This document shows positions 61,409 to 64,000 of a stretch of 64,000 bases of DNA, piece by piece. Below the pieces are notes generated by a model. The model saw only the letters and a program-made list of their open reading frames with translations, did no database searches and was not told the DNA's origin. The stretch spans positions 558,001 to 622,000 of the forward strand of contig NZ_AP018738.1 in assembly GCF_000974685.2 (NCBI RefSeq), in the 5' to 3' direction. Every line of letters begins with the position of its first letter. Within the stretch, counting starts at the first letter, position 1. The translations under genes were made by a program, and so were the position numbers. Source of the DNA: Ferriphaselus amnicola (lineage in GTDB: Bacteria > Pseudomonadota > Gammaproteobacteria > Burkholderiales > Gallionellaceae).

Positions 61409-61645
61409 ATGGCACGTGTATGTCAGGTTACGGGGAAGGGCCCCATGGTTGGAAACAATGTTTCCCACGCGAACAACAAAACCAAGCGCCGCTTTCTGCC
61501 GAATTTACAACGCCGCCGCTTTTGGGTCGAGAGTGAGAACCGTTGGGTTTCTCTGCGTCTGACTAATGCCGCGCTGCGTACCATCGACAAGAATGGTATC
61601 GATGCGGTTTTGTTTGAAATGCGCGCTCGTGGCGAAAACGTTTAA
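61409..61645 (+). CDS. rpmB: 50S ribosomal protein L28
   Basis: 78 residues. Conserved [20 protein letters not shown] and [12 protein letters not shown]. Component of the large subunit, followed by rpmG after 13 nt. ATG at 61409 with GGAG site; the extension to 61391 is not conserved. Confidence 0.97.
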   Translation: MARVCQVTGKGPMVGNNVSHANNKTKRRFLPNLQRRRFWVESENRWVSLRLTNAALRTIDKNGIDAVLFEMRARGENV

Positions 61646-61658
61646 GGGGTAATGGAAA

Positions 61659-61826
61659 ATGGCAAGCAAGATTCGCGAAAAGATTAAGCTGGAATCCACT
61701 GCGGGTACAGGTCACTTCTATACCACCACCAAGAACAAACGTAACACTCCAGGTAAGATGGAGTTCAATAAGTTCGATCCAGTGGTGCGTAAGCACGTTC
61801 CTTATAAGGAAACTAAGCTGAAGTAA
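61659..61826 (+). CDS. rpmG: 50S ribosomal protein L33
   Basis: 55 residues: [20 protein letters not shown] and [20 protein letters not shown] with [15 protein letters not shown]. It has no zinc-binding cysteines, so it is the zinc-independent form. Small basic large-subunit protein; rpmB-rpmG is the classical pair. Start at 61659 with AGGGG leader. Confidence 0.96.
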   Translation: MASKIREKIKLESTAGTGHFYTTTKNKRNTPGKMEFNKFDPVVRKHVPYKETKLK

Positions 61827-61883
61827 TTCCTCGGTGCGCCCTTGAGGCTTACACTGTAAGCAGTGTGTATGCTAAAAAGTCCC

Positions 61884-61917
61884 AAATAAAACGCCTCACT
61901 TGTGAGGCGTTTTATTT
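61884..61917 (+). terminator. Terminator after rpmB-rpmG
   Basis: AAAACGCCTCA / TGAGGCGTTTT stem with a CTTG loop and further TTATTTT. A smaller hairpin ACACTG-TAAG-CAGTGT precedes it at 61851-61866. Confidence 0.9.
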
Positions 61918-62027
61918 TCCCGTTTAAGATTTAGTCAGGTGCGCAGATGCTCTATATATCGGTCAGCCTCATTAGATGTCTATGTCGTTAGCAGCCTATG
62001 TATCATGACTATCCTTCTTGCTTGCCT

Positions 62028-62055
62028 TTGGGTGGCGGGGGTTTCGTGATATGCT
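62028..62055 (+). promoter_or_regulatory. Weak promoter candidate upstream of tig
   Basis: Extended -10 TGATATGCT (TATGCT at 62050-62055) with a poor -35 (TTGGGT, 62028-62033). The remainder of the 338-base gap between rpmG and tig shows only the terminator above and no gene. Confidence 0.3.
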
Positions 62056-62164
62056 CCGCGTCTCTGGCTGTCCGCTTGGCCGACAAGGCAGATCGGCGCG
62101 ATTCCGCGCTGAGGCGAAGTGTGATGCGCCACCATTTTAGTCAATTCAATCAAGGAACACCGTA

Positions 62165-63463
62165 ATGTCTAGCGTAGAAACTCTGAGCGCCGTGCAGCGC
62201 CGTCTGAATGCCACCATCCCACAACAACTGATACGCGGCGAAGTTGAGAAGCGCATTAAGCGTATCGGGCGTACCGCCAAAGTGGCCGGCTTCCGTCCAG
62301 GCAAAGTGCCGTTCAAGATTCTTGAGCAGCAGTATGGCGCTGAGGTTTATCAAGAAGTGTTGGGCGATGCCCTGCAAAAGTCGTTCGCCGATGTGGCTGA
62401 GGCTGAGCAGTTGAAGGTAGTGGGTTACCCTAACTTTGAAGTGAAGCAGGCTTCTGCTGAGAATGTTGACTACAGCGCTACCTTCGAGGTTTATCCCGAA
62501 GCCACGTTGGGTGATCTGTCCGCTCAGGAAGTGACTCGTGTGAACTATGTGCTGAGCGATGCTGATGTGGACAATACAATCGACACACTGCGTAAACAGC
62601 GTACTACCTATGTGGCTGCTGACCGTGCAGCACAGAACGACGATCAGGTAAAGATTGATTTCCGTGGCACGTTGGATGGTGAAGTATTCTCCGGTGGCGA
62701 AGCCAAGGATTATCCATTCGTGCTGGGTCAAGGCCGCATGTTGCCTGACTTTGAGAGCGCGGTGCTGGGTTTGAAAGCAGGTGAATCCAAATCTTTCGAC
62801 ATGACTTTCCCCGCGGACTACCACGGGAAAGATGTGGCGGGCAAACAAGTGACCTTTGCTATTACCGTGAATGCGGTTGAGGCGCCCGTTCTTCCAGAGG
62901 TGGATGCCGAGTTTGCAAAATCCTTGGGAGTGGCCAGCGGCGACATCGCCGAACTGAGGGCCGAGATTCGTACGAATCTTGATCGTGAAATTCAGCGTCG
63001 CCTGAAGGTACGCAACAAAGAAGCTGCGATGGATGCCCTGTTGAATATCGGCGAACTGGAAGTGCCCAAGACTATGTTGGACTGGGAGGCACAGAATTTG
63101 CAACAGCAAGCAATGCGCGATATGGAAGGGCGTGGCATCAAGGTGCCAAAGGGTGCCACTCTTCCTGTTGAGTTGTTTGCCGAGCGTGCGGTTAAGCGCG
63201 TCAAGTTGGGCGTGATATTGAATGTCCTTGTTGAGCAAAATGGCTTGGCGGCTAAGCCTGAGCAGGTTCAAGCACTGGTTCAAGAGTATGCGGCGAGCTT
63301 CGAACAGCCGGAAGAAGTGGTCAAGTGGTATGCGGCTGATCCAGCGCGTACTCAGGAAGTGGAGAATTTGGCGTTAGAGGACAATGTTGTTGCTTATGTG
63401 CTAAAGCACGCAAAAGTGTCCGACAAAGCCATCGAATTTAAAGAGTTGATGGAGAACAATTGA
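62165..63463 (+). CDS. tig: Trigger factor chaperone
   Basis: 432 residues: N-terminal ribosome-binding domain with the GFRPGKVP signature ([20 protein letters not shown]), an FKBP-type PPIase domain (about 155-240; [19 protein letters not shown] and [17 protein letters not shown]), and a helical C-terminal chaperone domain. Works at the ribosome exit tunnel near L23. Its stop overlaps the clpP start by one base (TGATG). Confidence 0.96.
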   Translation: MSSVETLSAVQRRLNATIPQQLIRGEVEKRIKRIGRTAKVAGFRPGKVPFKILEQQYGAEVYQEVLGDALQKSFADVAEAEQLKVVGYPNFEVKQASAENVDYSATFEVYPEATLGDLSAQEVTRVNYVLSDADVDNTIDTLRKQRTTYVAADRAAQNDDQVKIDFRGTLDGEVFSGGEAKDYPFVLGQGRMLPDFESAVLGLKAGESKSFDMTFPADYHGKDVAGKQVTFAITVNAVEAPVLPEVDAEFAKSLGVASGDIAELRAEIRTNLDREIQRRLKVRNKEAAMDALLNIGELEVPKTMLDWEAQNLQQQAMRDMEGRGIKVPKGATLPVELFAERAVKRVKLGVILNVLVEQNGLAAKPEQVQALVQEYAASFEQPEEVVKWYAADPARTQEVENLALEDNVVAYVLKHAKVSDKAIEFKELMENN

Positions 63464-64000
63464 TGAATCACACCGCCATGTCTGGCAATTTGGAGCCACA
63501 GAATTCCGGCCTGATCCCGATGGTCATCGAGACCAGCGGGCGTGGCGAGCGGGCGTTCGACATCTATTCGCGCCTGTTGAAGGAGCGCGTGATCTTTTTG
63601 GTCGGCCCGATCAACGATCAAGTTGCCAACTTGGTGGTGGCGCAGCTGCTGTTCCTAGAGTCGGAAAATCCAGACAAGGACATCCATCTGTACATTAACT
63701 CGCCCGGCGGCTCGATCTCGGCAGGCATGGCGATTTACGACACCATGCAGTTCATTAAGCCGAACGTCTCGACTTTGTGTATCGGCATGGCCGCTTCAAT
63801 GGGCGCGTTCCTGTTGCAAGCAGGCGAGAAGGGCAAGCGCTTTGCTTTGCCCAATTCGACCGTGATGATCCACCAGCCGTTGGGTGGTTTCCAGGGGCAG
63901 GCGACCGACATCGAGATCCATGCAAAGTACATCCTGAGTCTGCGCGAGAAGCTGTACTCATTGATGGCGCAGCATACGGGGCGTACGGTCGAAGAGATCG
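63463..64000 (+). CDS. clpP: ATP-dependent Clp protease proteolytic subunit ClpP (3'-truncated)
   Basis: First 179 residues of ClpP; the frame runs off the window. Catalytic Ser112 in [11 protein letters not shown] and His137 in VMIHQPLGG; the third residue Asp lies near the cut. [20 protein letters not shown] is the usual processed N-terminus, preceded by a short propeptide ([17 protein letters not shown]). The start codon overlaps the tig stop. clpX and lon would be expected downstream. Confidence 0.96.
   Translation, partial: MNHTAMSGNLEPQNSGLIPMVIETSGRGERAFDIYSRLLKERVIFLVGPINDQVANLVVAQLLFLESENPDKDIHLYINSPGGSISAGMAIYDTMQFIKPNVSTLCIGMAASMGAFLLQAGEKGKRFALPNSTVMIHQPLGGFQGQATDIEIHAKYILSLREKLYSLMAQHTGRTVEEI

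Noticed and set aside
62150-63283. Long minus-strand ORF (377 codons) opposite trigger factor
   Set aside because: The plus strand encodes an intact trigger factor with all family motifs; the antisense ORF is rich in His, Gln and Leu with no domain, as expected from codon bias in the sense gene.

Overview
The window is a gene-dense stretch of a betaproteobacterial chromosome, about 60% GC by eye with AT-richer islands. The best single clue to lifestyle is a Cyc2-type outer-membrane cytochrome-porin at 34685-35914, the Fe(II) oxidase candidate of neutrophilic iron oxidisers. Together with the betaproteobacterial gene orders (ubiX to kdsD, ftsE-ftsX-rpoH, rpmB-rpmG, tig-clpP) it suggests a Gallionellaceae-like microaerophilic iron oxidiser. 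The genus is inference. No rRNA, tRNA, CRISPR array, insertion sequence, integrase or prophage gene was recognised.

Layout. 1-6680: greB (cut by the window edge), a DUF4149-type membrane protein, comEC, a P-type cation ATPase and a thiopurine methyltransferase. 6829-7732: an AT-rich island with two orphan small ORFs. 7812-15180: cyaY, lptM, lysA (carrying an in-frame palindromic insert), an RND efflux adaptor and pump, and an HD-GYP phosphodiesterase. 15181-16124: a third orphan ORF and a MITE-like inverted repeat. 16125-17863: tonB-exbB-exbD. 17918-20820: a DJ-1/PfpI remnant, an operon of an unknown protein and a RegA-like regulator without its phosphoacceptor Asp, and two nearly identical monohaem cytochromes c. 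21001-31539: mgtE and a long minus-strand block of kdsD-kdsC-lptC-lptA-lptB-rpoN-hpf-ptsN-hprK-rapZ-NusG domain II protein-Gx transporter-ubiX, much of it linked by 1-4 nt stop/start overlaps. 31616-34306: a Kef-type antiporter and a prepilin with a sigma-54 promoter candidate. 34685-43182: cyc2, then a BcsB-like protein, an MshEN-GT2 synthase, a polytopic membrane protein and a GH113-like lipoprotein, which look like a synthase-dependent exopolysaccharide locus. 43206-46635: rpoH, ftsX, ftsE, ftsY. 46731-50668: an M16 peptidase pair, rsmD, coaD and a YfhL ferredoxin. 51007-55766: radA, a periplasmic beta-carbonic anhydrase, a helical protein and an ABC1/UbiB kinase. 55901-58924: an unknown protein, an MglA-like GTPase, two roadblock proteins and an RsmI-like methylase. 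58939-64000: lplT, alr, rpmB, rpmG, tig and the 5' part of clpP.

How the parts may work together. Cyc2 would pass electrons from Fe(II) into the periplasm, where small cytochromes c such as the duplicated pair could carry them. The pair lies next to a RegA-like regulator, and sequences fitting the RegR/RegA-family box sit upstream of one cytochrome gene and of the regulator operon. The polysaccharide locus beside cyc2 could supply matrix or stalk polymer, with c-di-GMP control suggested by the MshEN domain. The periplasmic carbonic anhydrase fits an autotroph.

The least explained signals are the three orphan ORFs that are each followed, in the same orientation, by a related repeat; the putative operators around the cytochrome duplication; the palindromic insert translated within lysA; and rsmD, whose conserved N-terminus has no ordinary start codon.
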